From assembly GCF_009708075.1 (NCBI RefSeq), contig NZ_WMBT01000003.1, forward strand, positions 186,001 through 250,000: a DNA stretch of 64,000 nt, given 5' to 3'. A program made the translations under genes and the position numbers. This document shows, piece by piece, positions 8,337-16,721 of this stretch (positions are counted from its first letter, which is position 1; each line of letters starts with the position of its first letter). Below the pieces are notes generated by a model, which was given only the letters and a program-made list of their open reading frames with translations, was not told where the DNA came from and did no database searches. This DNA comes from Paracoccus lichenicola. Lineage in GTDB: Bacteria; Pseudomonadota; Alphaproteobacteria; Rhodobacterales; Rhodobacteraceae.

Positions 8337-8353
8337 GCATCACAAGGACCGGC

Positions 8354-9421
8354 ATGAACGGCGTTCTTCCCGACAGCGGCATCCGCGACCTGATCCGGAC
8401 CGGCGCGATTTCCGCCGATCCCGCGATCATCCCCGAACAGATCCAGCCCGCCAGCCTGGACCTGCGGCTTGGGACCGTCGCCTATCGGTTGCGCGCCAGC
8501 TTCCTGGCAGGGCGCGGGCAACGGGTGATGGACCGGCTGGCCGACGTGCAGATGCATCAGATGGATTTGACCGGCGGGGCGGTGCTGGAGCGCGGCTGCG
8601 TGTATCTGGTCCCCCTGATGGAACGGCTGTCCCTGCACGCCGGGCTGACGGCGGTGGCGAACGCCAAGTCCTCGACCGGCAGGCTGGATCTGCTGACGCG
8701 CCTTGTGGCCGACGGCGGGACCGAATTCGACCGCCTGCCCGAGGGCTATGACGGTCCATTGTATGCCGAGATCTGCCCGCGCAGCTTTTCAGTCCTGGTG
8801 CGCCCCGGAATGCGGCTGAACCAGTTGCGGCTGCGGCAGGGCCAGGCGGTGCTGTCGGACGGGGAACTGCGCGACCTGAACGCCCGCGAACCGCTGGTGG
8901 GCGGCGAGGCGCTGATCGACAACGGCCTTGGCTTCTCGGTCGATCTGAAACCGGCGGGCGGCGATCTGGTCGGCTATCGCGCCCGGCCCCACAGCGGGGT
9001 GATCGACCTGGACCGGATCGGCGCCTATGACGCGCGCGATTTCTGGGACGAGTTGCGCACGACCGAAGGCCGCCTGATCCTGGACCCGGGCGCGTTCTAC
9101 ATCCTCGTCAGCCGCGAATCGGTGGCGATTCCGGCGGACTATGCGGCGGAAATGGCCCCTTATCTGGCGATGGTGGGCGAATTCCGCGTCCATTACGCGG
9201 GCTTCTTCGATCCGGGCTTCGGCATCGGCACCGCAGGCACCGGCGCGCGCGGCGTGCTGGAGGTCCGCTGCCACGAGGCGCCCTTTGTCCTGGAACACGG
9301 CCAGGTCGTGGGCCGCCTGGTTTATGAACGCATGGCCGCGCGCCCCGACCAGCTTTACGGCGCGGGCATCAAGTCGAACTACCAGGGGCAGGGCCTGAAG
9401 CTCGCCAAGCAATTCCGCTAG
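8354..9421 (+). CDS. dcd: dCTP deaminase, long alphaproteobacterial form
   Basis: A 355-aa enzyme annotated in Rhodobacteraceae as 2'-deoxycytidine 5'-triphosphate deaminase, about twice the length of E. coli Dcd (193 aa). It appears to contain two dUTPase/Dcd-like jelly-roll halves. The N-terminal half carries IQPASLDLRLGTVAYRLRASF and AVANAKSSTGRLDLLTRLV; the C-terminal half carries FYILVSRESVAIPADYAAEM, HYAGFFDPGFG and EVRCHEAPFVLEHGQVVGRLVYERM. It makes dUTP for thymidylate synthesis. The two halves look like a duplication or fusion, with the repeated G-F-(F)-DPGFG fold only in the second. Exact chemistry (deaminase only or bifunctional) is not proven by sequence. Confidence 0.85.
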   Translation: MNGVLPDSGIRDLIRTGAISADPAIIPEQIQPASLDLRLGTVAYRLRASFLAGRGQRVMDRLADVQMHQMDLTGGAVLERGCVYLVPLMERLSLHAGLTAVANAKSSTGRLDLLTRLVADGGTEFDRLPEGYDGPLYAEICPRSFSVLVRPGMRLNQLRLRQGQAVLSDGELRDLNAREPLVGGEALIDNGLGFSVDLKPAGGDLVGYRARPHSGVIDLDRIGAYDARDFWDELRTTEGRLILDPGAFYILVSRESVAIPADYAAEMAPYLAMVGEFRVHYAGFFDPGFGIGTAGTGARGVLEVRCHEAPFVLEHGQVVGRLVYERMAARPDQLYGAGIKSNYQGQGLKLAKQFR

Positions 9422-9439
9422 GCTCTTTCATCTTTGCCC

Positions 9440-9545
9440 AAATATCCTCGGGGCTTCGAAGCGCCCGGAAAAAGGTCCAGTGGACCTTTTTCAGCGAAGA
9501 AGGGGCCGGCAGGCCCGAGCGGGGGTGTGAAACACCCGGCCTTGG
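9440..9545. repeat. Dispersed intergenic hairpin repeat, copy A1
   Basis: This run of hairpins lies between the 3' ends of dcd and the convergent methyltransferase gene. It opens with AAATATCCTCGGGG, then GGGC..GCCC around CTTCGAAG. Next comes AAAAAGGTCC-AGT-GGACCTTTTT (9469-9491), which can act as a terminator in either direction, then GGGCCGGCAGGCCC and GGGTGT-GAA-ACACCC (9523-9537). The first 70 or so bases match the copy at 56468-56572 almost exactly. The last hairpin differs in sequence but stays paired. Confidence 0.85.
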
Positions 9546-9549
9546 GGCG

Positions 9550-10650
9550 CTACAACGGCCCCGTCCGCCACAGCCGGACCTTCAGCCCGCCATGGGCAAC
9601 GACCGGTCCCGACTCCAGCGGCAGCCCGGTCGCCTTCGCCAAGGCACCCTCGCTGGTCACGATCCCCACGCGCCAGCCCCCCAGACGTTCCTTGAACACC
9701 GCCCCCATGGCCGCGTGCAGCCCGAACAGCGGCCCCTTGTTGCCGATCCGCGCGCCATAAGGCGGGTTCACGATAACGATGCCGGGCGGCCCGTCGGGGC
9801 GCGCAAGATCGCCGATGGCGCGGCAGTCGAAGCGGGTCAGCGCCGCCACCCCTGCCCGTTCGGCATTCGCCTGGCTCATGCGGATGGCGCCCGCGTCGCG
9901 GTCGCTGCCGAAGAACTGGGCGGGCGCGGGGCGCGGCGTGGCAGCCGCGCGCATGGCCTCCCAGGCGGCAGCATCGAAGCCGGCAAGCTGCTGGAACCCG
10001 AAGCCGCGGCTGCGGCCCGGCGCCAGGTCCGCGGCGATCTCGGCGGCCTCGATCACGAAGGTGCCCGACCCGCACATCGGATCCAGCACCGGCTGGCTGC
10101 CGTCAAATCCCATTTCGCGCAGGAACATCGCGGCCATCGTCTCGCGCATGGGGGCCTTGGCGACGGCTTCCTTGTGGCCGCGCTTGTGCAGCGATTCGCC
10201 CGTCGTATCCAGGCTGAGGGTGACCAAGTCATCCTCGATCCGCACCTTGACCACCAGGGCGGCATCGGGGGCAACCGGCGCGCCCAGTTCCTCGGCAATG
10301 GCGCGCTCGATCCGCTGGGTTGCCGCGCCCGCGTGATAGATGCGGCTGGCCTTGCAGGTGGTTTCCACCCGCACCGGCACGTCCCGCCGCAGGACTGTAG
10401 CCCAGGGAAACTTGCGCGCCCGCTTGTCCAGTTGCGCCAGGTGCAGCGCGCGGAACTGCCCCACGCGCGCAAGCACCCGCGTGGCCCCGCGCAGCCACAG
10501 GTTCGCGCGCCACACGTCCGGCCAGCCGCCGGTGATGGTCACGCCGCCGGGCTGCACGACCGGCTGCCAGCCCAAGGCCGCTGCCTCGGCGGCCAGGGGT
10601 GCTTCCAGCCCCGGCGTCGCCACCAGGAAAATCTCGAATCTCTCATCCAT
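9550..10650 (-). CDS. THUMP-domain RNA N2-guanine methyltransferase (RlmL/Trm11-like)
   Basis: A 366-aa SAM-dependent RNA methyltransferase. The N-terminal 160 residues form a ferredoxin-like plus THUMP RNA-binding module (VKVRIEDDLVTLSLDTTGESLHKRGHK). The C-terminal Rossmann domain has motif I DPMCGSGTFVIEA and the catalytic NPPYG motif in VIVNPPYGARIG, which marks N2-guanine or N6-adenine methylation of RNA. It corresponds to the N-terminal half of E. coli RlmL (23S rRNA G2445), so that is the best guess at its target. It is separated by 39 bases from the small gene upstream. Confidence 0.9.
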   Translation of the reverse strand: MDERFEIFLVATPGLEAPLAAEAAALGWQPVVQPGGVTITGGWPDVWRANLWLRGATRVLARVGQFRALHLAQLDKRARKFPWATVLRRDVPVRVETTCKASRIYHAGAATQRIERAIAEELGAPVAPDAALVVKVRIEDDLVTLSLDTTGESLHKRGHKEAVAKAPMRETMAAMFLREMGFDGSQPVLDPMCGSGTFVIEAAEIAADLAPGRSRGFGFQQLAGFDAAAWEAMRAAATPRPAPAQFFGSDRDAGAIRMSQANAERAGVAALTRFDCRAIGDLARPDGPPGIVIVNPPYGARIGNKGPLFGLHAAMGAVFKERLGGWRVGIVTSEGALAKATGLPLESGPVVAHGGLKVRLWRTGPL

Positions 10651-10689
10651 CGCGCAGCCCTATCGCGGGCGCGCGGCAAAGGCGAGCGG

Positions 10690-10893
10690 TCAGCGCCCGA
10701 TGCGGCGGGTCAGCCGGGCGGCCTGGCGGGCGCGCTTGACCGCCATGCGCATGTCCTTTGCCTGCTTGGCCGAAACCTGGGCGGGCTTGCCGCCGCTTTT
10801 CGCGACCCGGTCGATGCCCTTGTTGATGCCCCAGTTCATGGCGCGGCGGGAAACCATGCGGGTCAGGGTGTTGATGATGGAATTGAGGCTCAT
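10690..10893 (-). CDS. Small basic protein of unknown function, 67 aa
   Basis: A short, strongly basic protein (MSLNSIINTLTRMVSRRAMN...) with many Arg and Lys residues, mainly predicted helical, and no cysteine, signal peptide or membrane segment. It follows scpB by four bases on the same strand, so it is probably the last gene of the argS-SPOR-nagZ-scpA-scpB run. In many alphaproteobacteria tatA takes this place, but this protein lacks the TatA hydrophobic helix and hinge. The charge suggests nucleic-acid contact; that is inference only. Confidence 0.7.
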   Translation of the reverse strand: MSLNSIINTLTRMVSRRAMNWGINKGIDRVAKSGGKPAQVSAKQAKDMRMAVKRARQAARLTRRIGR

Positions 10894-10897
10894 GGGA

Positions 10898-11563
10898 TCA
10901 ATCGTCCTTGAAGAAATCGGTTGCGGATGCAGTCGCCGGCATATCGTCATCCTCGCCCCCCAAGGCAAGGGGAACGCGCAAGCCTTCGGCCGGCGGACGC
11001 GCTTCCAGCAGGCCCGCCGCGCGCAACTCGGCCAGTCCCGGCAGGTCGCGGGCGGATTCCAGGCCGAAATGATCCAGGAAGGTTTCCGTCACCACGAAGG
11101 TCGCGGGCCGCCCGGGGGTCATCCGGCGGCGACCGATGCGGACCCAGTCCATCTCGATCAGCTGGTCCAGCGTGCCGCGCGACACGGCCACGCCCCGGAT
11201 CTCCTCGATCTCGGTCCGGGTGACGGGCTGGTGATAGGCGATGATGGCCAGCGTCTCGATGGCCGCGCGCGACAGGCGGCGCTGTTCCACCGTTTCCGCC
11301 TGCATCAGGAAGGACAGATCCGGCGCCGTGCGAAAGGCGTAACCGTCGCCGATCCGTTCCAGCACCACGCCCCGCCCGGCATAGGCGCGCCGCAAGCCCG
11401 CCAGCGCCTCGGCCGGGTCGCAGCCCGGGGGCAGGCGGTCGGCCAGGTCGCGCGCGGTCAGCGGCCTGCCCGATGCGAACAGGATCGCCTCGACCATCCG
11501 CTCCTGCTCGGCCAGGGACGGGGGAAGGTCGGGCGCGATGGTCTGGGGGGCTTGATCGGTCAC
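10898..11563 (-). CDS. scpB: Segregation and condensation protein B
   Basis: A 221-aa kleisin-associated subunit of the SMC-ScpAB condensin, with two winged-helix domains. Typical blocks are EQERMVEAILFASGRPLTARDLADRL, RLSRAAIETLAIIAYHQPVTRTEIEEIRGV and TLDQLIEMDWVRIGRR...GRPATFVVTETFLDHFGL. Translation starts at a GTG overlapping the scpA stop codon (GTGA), so stoichiometry with ScpA is probably coupled. The C-terminal tail is acidic. An open frame continues upstream but only through scpA in another frame. Confidence 0.95.
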   Translation of the reverse strand: MTDQAPQTIAPDLPPSLAEQERMVEAILFASGRPLTARDLADRLPPGCDPAEALAGLRRAYAGRGVVLERIGDGYAFRTAPDLSFLMQAETVEQRRLSRAAIETLAIIAYHQPVTRTEIEEIRGVAVSRGTLDQLIEMDWVRIGRRRMTPGRPATFVVTETFLDHFGLESARDLPGLAELRAAGLLEARPPAEGLRVPLALGGEDDDMPATASATDFFKDD

Positions 11564-12381
11564 GGCTGGTCGAGTGTCGGGGGTTTGCGGCGAAAGCTGA
11601 TGGGCGCGAAGGCGCCTGGTTGCCGTATCTCGATCCGGCCCTGGCGCGCAAGCTCCAGCGAGGCGGCGAAGGTCGCCGCCGTGGCCGAGCGGCGGCGCGC
11701 GCCCCTGGCGTCCCAGCCTTCGGGCAGGAAATCGGACAGATCCGTCCAGTCGCCGACATAGCCGATCATGCCGCGCAGGCGGTCCAGCGCCTGCTCCATC
11801 GTGAAGACATCGCGCCGGTCGAAGGCATAGGGGCGGAACTCGCCGCGCGTCTTCAGCCGGGCATAGGCGCGCATCAGGTCGATCAGCCCCGCCTGCCATT
11901 CCGTGCGCCGCGTCCGGGCCACGGCTTCGGGCGTGCCGCGCGCAAACCGGCTGATCCCCAGCCGGTCGCGCCCCATCAGCTGCGCCGCTGCCTGCCGCAT
12001 GGCCTCCAGCCGCTCCAGCTGGAAGGCCAGGTGGGCGGCCATGTCCGCGGCCGTGGGGCCTTCGACGGTGGGATCGGGGGGCAGCAGCAGGCGGGATTTC
12101 AGGAAGGCCAGCCAGGCCGCCATGACCAGGTAATCGGCGGCCAGTTCGATCCGCAGCGCGCGGGCCTGTTCGACAAAGGCCAGGTATTGCTCGGCCAGAT
12201 GCAGGACCGAGATCTTCATCAGATCGACCTTCTGCACCCGCGCCAGCGTCAGCAGCAGATCGAGCGGGCCTTCATAGCCATCCACATCGACGATCAGCGC
12301 CTCGTCCGCGCGGCGCTGCGCGACGGTCTCGGCGTCGGGAACGGCGCGCAGGTGGGGGATGGGGGATGCGGGGCGGGTCAC
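11560..12381 (-). CDS. scpA: Segregation and condensation protein A
   Basis: A 273-aa kleisin that bridges the two SMC heads. The N-terminal SMC-neck binding part is VDVDGYEGPLDLLLTLARVQKVDLMKISVLHLAEQYL, followed by AADYLVMAAWLAFLKSRLLLPPD. The C-terminal winged helix contains SATAATFAASLELARQGRIEIRQ. A GTG at 12381 with AAGGACTCCC before it is the favoured start; the frame is open 18 codons further. Upstream lies a copy of the dispersed repeat (12451-12511) and then nagZ. Confidence 0.94.
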   Translation of the reverse strand: MTRPASPIPHLRAVPDAETVAQRRADEALIVDVDGYEGPLDLLLTLARVQKVDLMKISVLHLAEQYLAFVEQARALRIELAADYLVMAAWLAFLKSRLLLPPDPTVEGPTAADMAAHLAFQLERLEAMRQAAAQLMGRDRLGISRFARGTPEAVARTRRTEWQAGLIDLMRAYARLKTRGEFRPYAFDRRDVFTMEQALDRLRGMIGYVGDWTDLSDFLPEGWDARGARRRSATAATFAASLELARQGRIEIRQPGAFAPISFRRKPPTLDQP

Positions 12382-12450
12382 GGGAGTCCTTGGGTAGCGG
12401 ACCGGCAGAGTCGGCCCTGCCCCGGGCGGAGTCAAGCGGGCGGCGTCGCA

Positions 12451-12511
12451 GGGGGCGTTCCGCCCCCGTCCCTGCGGGACTCCCCCTGAGGATATTTTCG
12501 TGAAGAAGAAG
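12451..12511. repeat. Dispersed intergenic hairpin repeat, copy B1
   Basis: GGGGGCGTTCCGCCCCC (12451-12467) is followed by GTCCCTGCGGGAC (12468-12480), TCCCCCTGAGGATATTTTCG and AAGAAGAAG ending at 12511. Read from nagZ, the stop codon is followed two bases later by CTTCTTCTTCACGAAAATATCC and then the hairpins. It occupies half of the 132-base nagZ-scpA gap. Three other full copies of this form and two of the A form are in the window. Confidence 0.85.
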
Positions 12512-12513
12512 CG

Positions 12514-13503
12514 TCAGGCGATGGCGGTCGTCAGGCTGCGCCATTCGGCCATCAGCGCGCGCGGGTCCAGATCCTGCTGGGCGCGGCGTTGCGCCAGGGC
12601 GGCGGCGGCGCGGCGTTGCGCATCAGGGGTCATGGGACCAGCGGCGGCGACCACCGGCTCCATGTCCGCGATGGTGCCGTTGCAATGCAGCACCAGGTCG
12701 CAGCCCGCGGCGATGGAAGCCGCCGCGCGTTCGGGTTCGGTCCCGGACAGCGCATTCATGGTGATGTCGTCGGTCATCAAGAGCCCGTCGAAGCCGATGC
12801 GGTCTCGGATCAGCCCGATCATCCGGGGCGATGCCGTGGCGGGCGCGTCGTCCAGCGCGGTGAAGCGGATGTGCGCGGTCATGCCCATCGGCAGGTTACG
12901 CAGGGCGCGGAACGGGGCGAAGTCCATGGTGTCCAGATCGGCTTCCGGGGCCATGACGGTGGGCAGGCCGTGGTGGCTGTCGGCAATGGCGCGGCCATGG
13001 CCCGGCATGTGCTTCATCACCGGCAGGACGCCCGCGGCCAGCATCCCGTCGGCGGCGGCCCGGCCCAGCGTGGCGACGGTTTCGGGATCGGACCCAAGGC
13101 AGCGGTTGCGCAGGAAGGGATGCGTGTCGGCTTGCGCCACGTCCAGCGTGGGGGCGCAGTTGCTGTCGATCCCCACCGCGCGCAGTTCCCGCCCGATCAG
13201 GTGATAGCGCAGCCACATGGCGCGCGGCCCGGCGGCAGCCTGGTCCAGCGGCGCGGGCCAGTTGGTCCAGTGAGGGCCGCGCAACCGCTGCACGCGGCCG
13301 CCTTCCTGATCGACGGTGATGACGGCATCGCGGCCCACCGCGTCGCGCAGGTCGCCGGTCAGGCGGCGCAGCTGGTCGGGGTTGTCCACATTGCGACCGA
13401 ACAGGATGAAGCCCCAAGGGTCGGCCGCGCGGAAGAAGTCCCGCTCGGCCGCCGTCAGCGTGGTCCCGGCGATGCCGCCTAGGATCGTGGTGTTCGCGGC
13501 CAT
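12514..13503 (-). CDS. nagZ: Beta-N-acetylhexosaminidase
   Basis: A 329-aa cytosolic glycoside hydrolase of family 3 that removes GlcNAc from recycled anhydro-muropeptides. The signature KHMPGHGRAIADSHHGLP is intact, with the mobile His/Asp loop. Further blocks are GFILFGRNVDNPDQLRRLT, ITVDQEGGRVQRLRG and FDGLLMTDDITMNALSG. The ATG at 13503 overlaps the stop of the SPOR gene (ATGA) and begins MAANTTILGG; longer versions have no support. NagZ products feed recycling and beta-lactamase signalling in other bacteria. Confidence 0.94.
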   Translation of the reverse strand: MAANTTILGGIAGTTLTAAERDFFRAADPWGFILFGRNVDNPDQLRRLTGDLRDAVGRDAVITVDQEGGRVQRLRGPHWTNWPAPLDQAAAGPRAMWLRYHLIGRELRAVGIDSNCAPTLDVAQADTHPFLRNRCLGSDPETVATLGRAAADGMLAAGVLPVMKHMPGHGRAIADSHHGLPTVMAPEADLDTMDFAPFRALRNLPMGMTAHIRFTALDDAPATASPRMIGLIRDRIGFDGLLMTDDITMNALSGTEPERAAASIAAGCDLVLHCNGTIADMEPVVAAAGPMTPDAQRRAAAALAQRRAQQDLDPRALMAEWRSLTTAIA

Positions 13504-14627
13504 CAGTTCAGGGCAAGGCAGTCCGTGCCCGCCGATTTCAGCGCGGCGCAGAACTGGCGTGCCTCGGAGAGCGAATCGAAGCCCGCGACGCGCAGCCGCC
13601 AGAAGGTGCGGCCGTTCGACTGGTGCTGCTGGATCACCTGCTGCTTGCCGCCAAAGACGACATGCTTGTTCATCAGCCGGTTCCATTCGCTGGCGGCGAT
13701 GGCGTTGCTGTCGAAGGCGCCAAGCTGGACCTGCGGGCCGCTGGCCTGCGACACGGCAGGGGCCGCTTCAGGGCGGGCATCCGGGGTTTCCGCCGGGCGG
13801 CTTTCGGCGGCCACGGGGCGGGCATCGGTGGCGGTGGTCCCGGCAGAGGCCACGCGGGTGCTGCGCGGGCGCGGCGTGGGCCGGGTGGATGCGGTCAGCA
13901 CGCCCGGATTGGCCTCGGCCTGGGCCTGGACCAGGGCCTCGGCAATGGCGGCGGCTTGGGCGGGGGCGCCGTTCTCGTCGGTCAGCGCCTCGTTCACGGG
14001 GCCTTCGCTGGCCGGGGCGTCGATGATGGTGGCGTCCTGCACGGCGCTGTCGGCCAGGGCCAGGCGCTGCGCCTCGGCCTGGGCTGCGGCAAGGGCGCGG
14101 GCCTCGCTGTCGGACAGGGGCACGATGGGATCGCCCGCAAAGCTCAGCGGAACCTCGGAGGTGGTGGCAGGTTCGCGGGCGGTGGCGCCCAGCTGGCCCA
14201 TGGCCACGTCCTCGTCGGACAGGCCCACGGGGGCGGGGGCGATGGCGACCTGCTGGGCCGGCTGATGTTCGACCCCCTCGGCCACGGTGTTGACGGCATA
14301 GCCGGTGTAGTTGGTCAGCTCGCCGCCGGGTTCGCTGGGCGCGGTGCGGGCATCGCCCACGATGGCGCGGATCACCGGCACGCCCGACACGTCGCGCGAC
14401 ACCAGTTGCCAGCCCCAGACCATCAGCCCGACCATCAGCGCCACGGACGCGACGGCCCCCAGGTAATGGGTCAGCCGCGCGAAGCGGGCCGTCAGGCCCT
14501 CGCCGCCCTGCCCGTCGCCGTCAGGGCCGGCCGGGCCGTCCCAGCCACGCTGATCATACGAGAATTCGCGCTTCACCTTGTGACGCGAGAACACATAGCC
14601 GCCTTCGCGGTAATCCATCACTGCCAT
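13503..14627 (-). CDS. SPOR-domain membrane protein
   Basis: A 374-aa protein with a basic cytoplasmic N-terminus, one membrane helix (about residues 53-75, HYLGAVASVALMVGLMVWGWQL), a long low-complexity Ala/Glu/Pro linker, and a C-terminal SPOR domain (about 295-370: GPQVQLGAFDSNAIAASEWNRL, RTFWRLRVAGFDSLSEARQFC). SPOR domains bind denuded glycan strands at the division septum. The bitopic layout resembles DamX/FtsN-type proteins. It lies between argS and nagZ in the order conserved in alphaproteobacteria. The two C-terminal cysteines (AQFC...DCLALN) may form a disulfide. Confidence 0.9.
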   Translation of the reverse strand: MAVMDYREGGYVFSRHKVKREFSYDQRGWDGPAGPDGDGQGGEGLTARFARLTHYLGAVASVALMVGLMVWGWQLVSRDVSGVPVIRAIVGDARTAPSEPGGELTNYTGYAVNTVAEGVEHQPAQQVAIAPAPVGLSDEDVAMGQLGATAREPATTSEVPLSFAGDPIVPLSDSEARALAAAQAEAQRLALADSAVQDATIIDAPASEGPVNEALTDENGAPAQAAAIAEALVQAQAEANPGVLTASTRPTPRPRSTRVASAGTTATDARPVAAESRPAETPDARPEAAPAVSQASGPQVQLGAFDSNAIAASEWNRLMNKHVVFGGKQQVIQQHQSNGRTFWRLRVAGFDSLSEARQFCAALKSAGTDCLALN

Positions 14628-14701
14628 AGCCTGCCTGCCTGCCGGTTGATCCGACCTGAACTTTGACTGCCCGTTCCAACCGGCAGGGGCGCCTTGTGAT
14701 G

Positions 14702-16444
14702 TCAGCGCATTTCCTTGGCCGGTGTGACACCAAGGATAGCAAGACCACTTGAAATAACAACGCCAACTGCACGCACCAGCGCGATTTTTGCTTGCGAGGT
14801 GGCCGGATCGCCTTCCTGCACGAAGCGCAACGACGCGTCGTCATTGCCGCGATTCCACAACGAATGCAGGTCGGATGCGATGTCATACAGGAAAAACGCC
14901 ACCCGGTGCGGCTCGTGGGCGCGGGCCGCATGTTCGACAAGCCGAGGCCATTCCGCAACTTTCCGCGCCAGATCCAGTTCCGCCGGATGCGATAATTTCG
15001 TCAGATCCGCCGCGGCCAAGGCCGAATCACCCACGTCGATCCCTGATTCGCCCGCCCGGCGCAGCACCGAATGGACCCGCGCGCTGGCATACTGGACATA
15101 CCACACGGGGTTGTCCTTGGACTGTTCCAGCACGCGCGCGAAATCGAAATCCAGCGCGGCGTCGTTCTTGCGCGTCAGCATGATGAAGCGGGTGACATCC
15201 GCGCCCGCTTCCTCGACCACGTCGCGCAGGGTGACGAAGGTGCCCGCGCGTTTCGACATCTTGAACGGCTCGCCGTTCTTGAACAGCTTCACCAGCTGGA
15301 TCAGCTTGATGTCCAGCGGCACGCGCCCGTTCGACAGGGCCGCCACCGCCGCCTGCATCCGCTTGACATAGCCGCCGTGATCCGCGCCGAACACGTCGAT
15401 CAGCGCATCGAAGCCCCGGTCGATCTTGTCGAAATGATAGGCGATGTCGGGCGCGAAATAGGTCCAGGCGCCGTCGGATTTCTGGATCGGCCGGTCCACG
15501 TCGTCGCCATGCGCGGTGGACCGGAACAGCAACTGCTCGCGTTCTTCCCAGTCCTCGGGCAGCTTGCCCTTGGGCGGTTCCAGCACGCCGCGATAGATCA
15601 GGTCCATGGACCGCAGCCGCTCGATCGCGGCCTCGATCTGGCCGGTGCCGTAAAGCGCCTTTTCGCTGGAATAGACATCCATGCGCACGCCAAGGGCCGC
15701 CAGGTCGCCCCGGATCATCTCCATCATCGCTTCGGTGGCGAAATCGCGCACATCAGCAAGCCAGTCGCCTTCGGGACGCTCCAGCAGGCTGGTGCCGTAT
15801 TTCGCCTTCAGCGCCTCGCCCACGGGGATCAGGTAATCGCCGGGATAAAGCCCTTCGCGGATTTCCGGCTCCAGCCCGTTGGCCTCGCGGTAACGCTCAT
15901 AGGCAGACCGCGCCAGCACATCGACCTGCGCGCCGCCGTCGTTGATGTAGTATTCGCGCGTCACCTCGTGGCCCGAGAACGCCAGCAGGTTCGCCAGCGC
16001 GTCGCCGAAGACCGCGCCGCGCACATGGCCCACATGCATCGGCCCCGTGGGATTGGCGCTGACGAATTCCACGTTGACCCTTTGGCCCGCACCGATGGCG
16101 GATCGTCCGAACTCCGCGCCCTCGCGCAGGGCGGTCGCCACGACGCCCTGCCAGACGGCGGGGGACAGGCGCAGGTTCAGGAAGCCCGGCCCCGCGACCT
16201 CGGCCGCCGCGATGCGGGGGTCGGTCAGGCGCGCGGCCAGCCTGTCGGCGATCTCTCGCGGCTTCACGCCCGCCGGCTTGGCCAGCACCATCGCGGCGTT
16301 GGTGGCCATGTCGCCATGGGCGGGATCGCGCGGCGGTTCCACCGCGACATTGGCGAAATCAAGCCCCTGCGGCAGTTCGCCCGCCTGCGTCATCTGGTCC
16401 AGCGCGGCCAGCACGACGCCGCGCAGATCGGTGAATAGGTTCAT
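14702..16444 (-). CDS. argS: Arginine-tRNA ligase
   Basis: A 580-aa class I aminoacyl-tRNA synthetase. The N-terminal Arg-tRNA recognition domain is followed by the HIGH signature as HVGH (residues 137-140, [13 protein letters not shown]), and [11 protein letters not shown] carries the KMSK motif, unlike E. coli ArgRS where it is degenerate. The C-terminal DALR anticodon-binding domain ends the protein. Two adjacent ATG codons (16447 and 16444) are possible; the second is preferred because homologues begin MNLF and the spacing to AGGA fits. It is the first gene of a minus-strand run to scpB. Confidence 0.96.
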   Translation of the reverse strand: MNLFTDLRGVVLAALDQMTQAGELPQGLDFANVAVEPPRDPAHGDMATNAAMVLAKPAGVKPREIADRLAARLTDPRIAAAEVAGPGFLNLRLSPAVWQGVVATALREGAEFGRSAIGAGQRVNVEFVSANPTGPMHVGHVRGAVFGDALANLLAFSGHEVTREYYINDGGAQVDVLARSAYERYREANGLEPEIREGLYPGDYLIPVGEALKAKYGTSLLERPEGDWLADVRDFATEAMMEMIRGDLAALGVRMDVYSSEKALYGTGQIEAAIERLRSMDLIYRGVLEPPKGKLPEDWEEREQLLFRSTAHGDDVDRPIQKSDGAWTYFAPDIAYHFDKIDRGFDALIDVFGADHGGYVKRMQAAVAALSNGRVPLDIKLIQLVKLFKNGEPFKMSKRAGTFVTLRDVVEEAGADVTRFIMLTRKNDAALDFDFARVLEQSKDNPVWYVQYASARVHSVLRRAGESGIDVGDSALAAADLTKLSHPAELDLARKVAEWPRLVEHAARAHEPHRVAFFLYDIASDLHSLWNRGNDDASLRFVQEGDPATSQAKIALVRAVGVVISSGLAILGVTPAKEMR

Positions 16445-16549
16445 CATCGCTTTCCTGACTGTCGCCCGCCGGTTATCGCCTGGAACGGGGCCTGGTCAAC
16501 CGAAAGCCCCCGAAGCGGGTCTTTTACGCAAGGTTTGCGGGCGAAAACA

Positions 16550-16578
16550 TTGACGTGGCGGCCCACTTGGTCTAAATC
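16550..16578 (+). promoter_or_regulatory. Candidate promoter for the DEAD-box helicase
   Basis: TTGACG (16550-16555) and TAAATC (16573-16578) are 17 bases apart, a near-consensus pair within the 277-base argS-helicase gap. The transcript would carry a leader of about 135 bases before the ATG at 16722. Long leaders are common on RNA-helicase genes under autoregulation or cold control. Nothing else is seen in this gap. Confidence 0.55.
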
Positions 16579-16721
16579 GCTGCATGGTCCGCATCCGGCG
16601 GGCCGACTGAAGGGGCGTGCGAGTCTGCGTCCCATTGCAGGCCGCAGCAGCCATCCGGGCCACGCGGCAGTGGAACGCCTTGCACCGGACCACCGGCGCG
16701 CAAGCCTTGGAAAGCCCCTGA

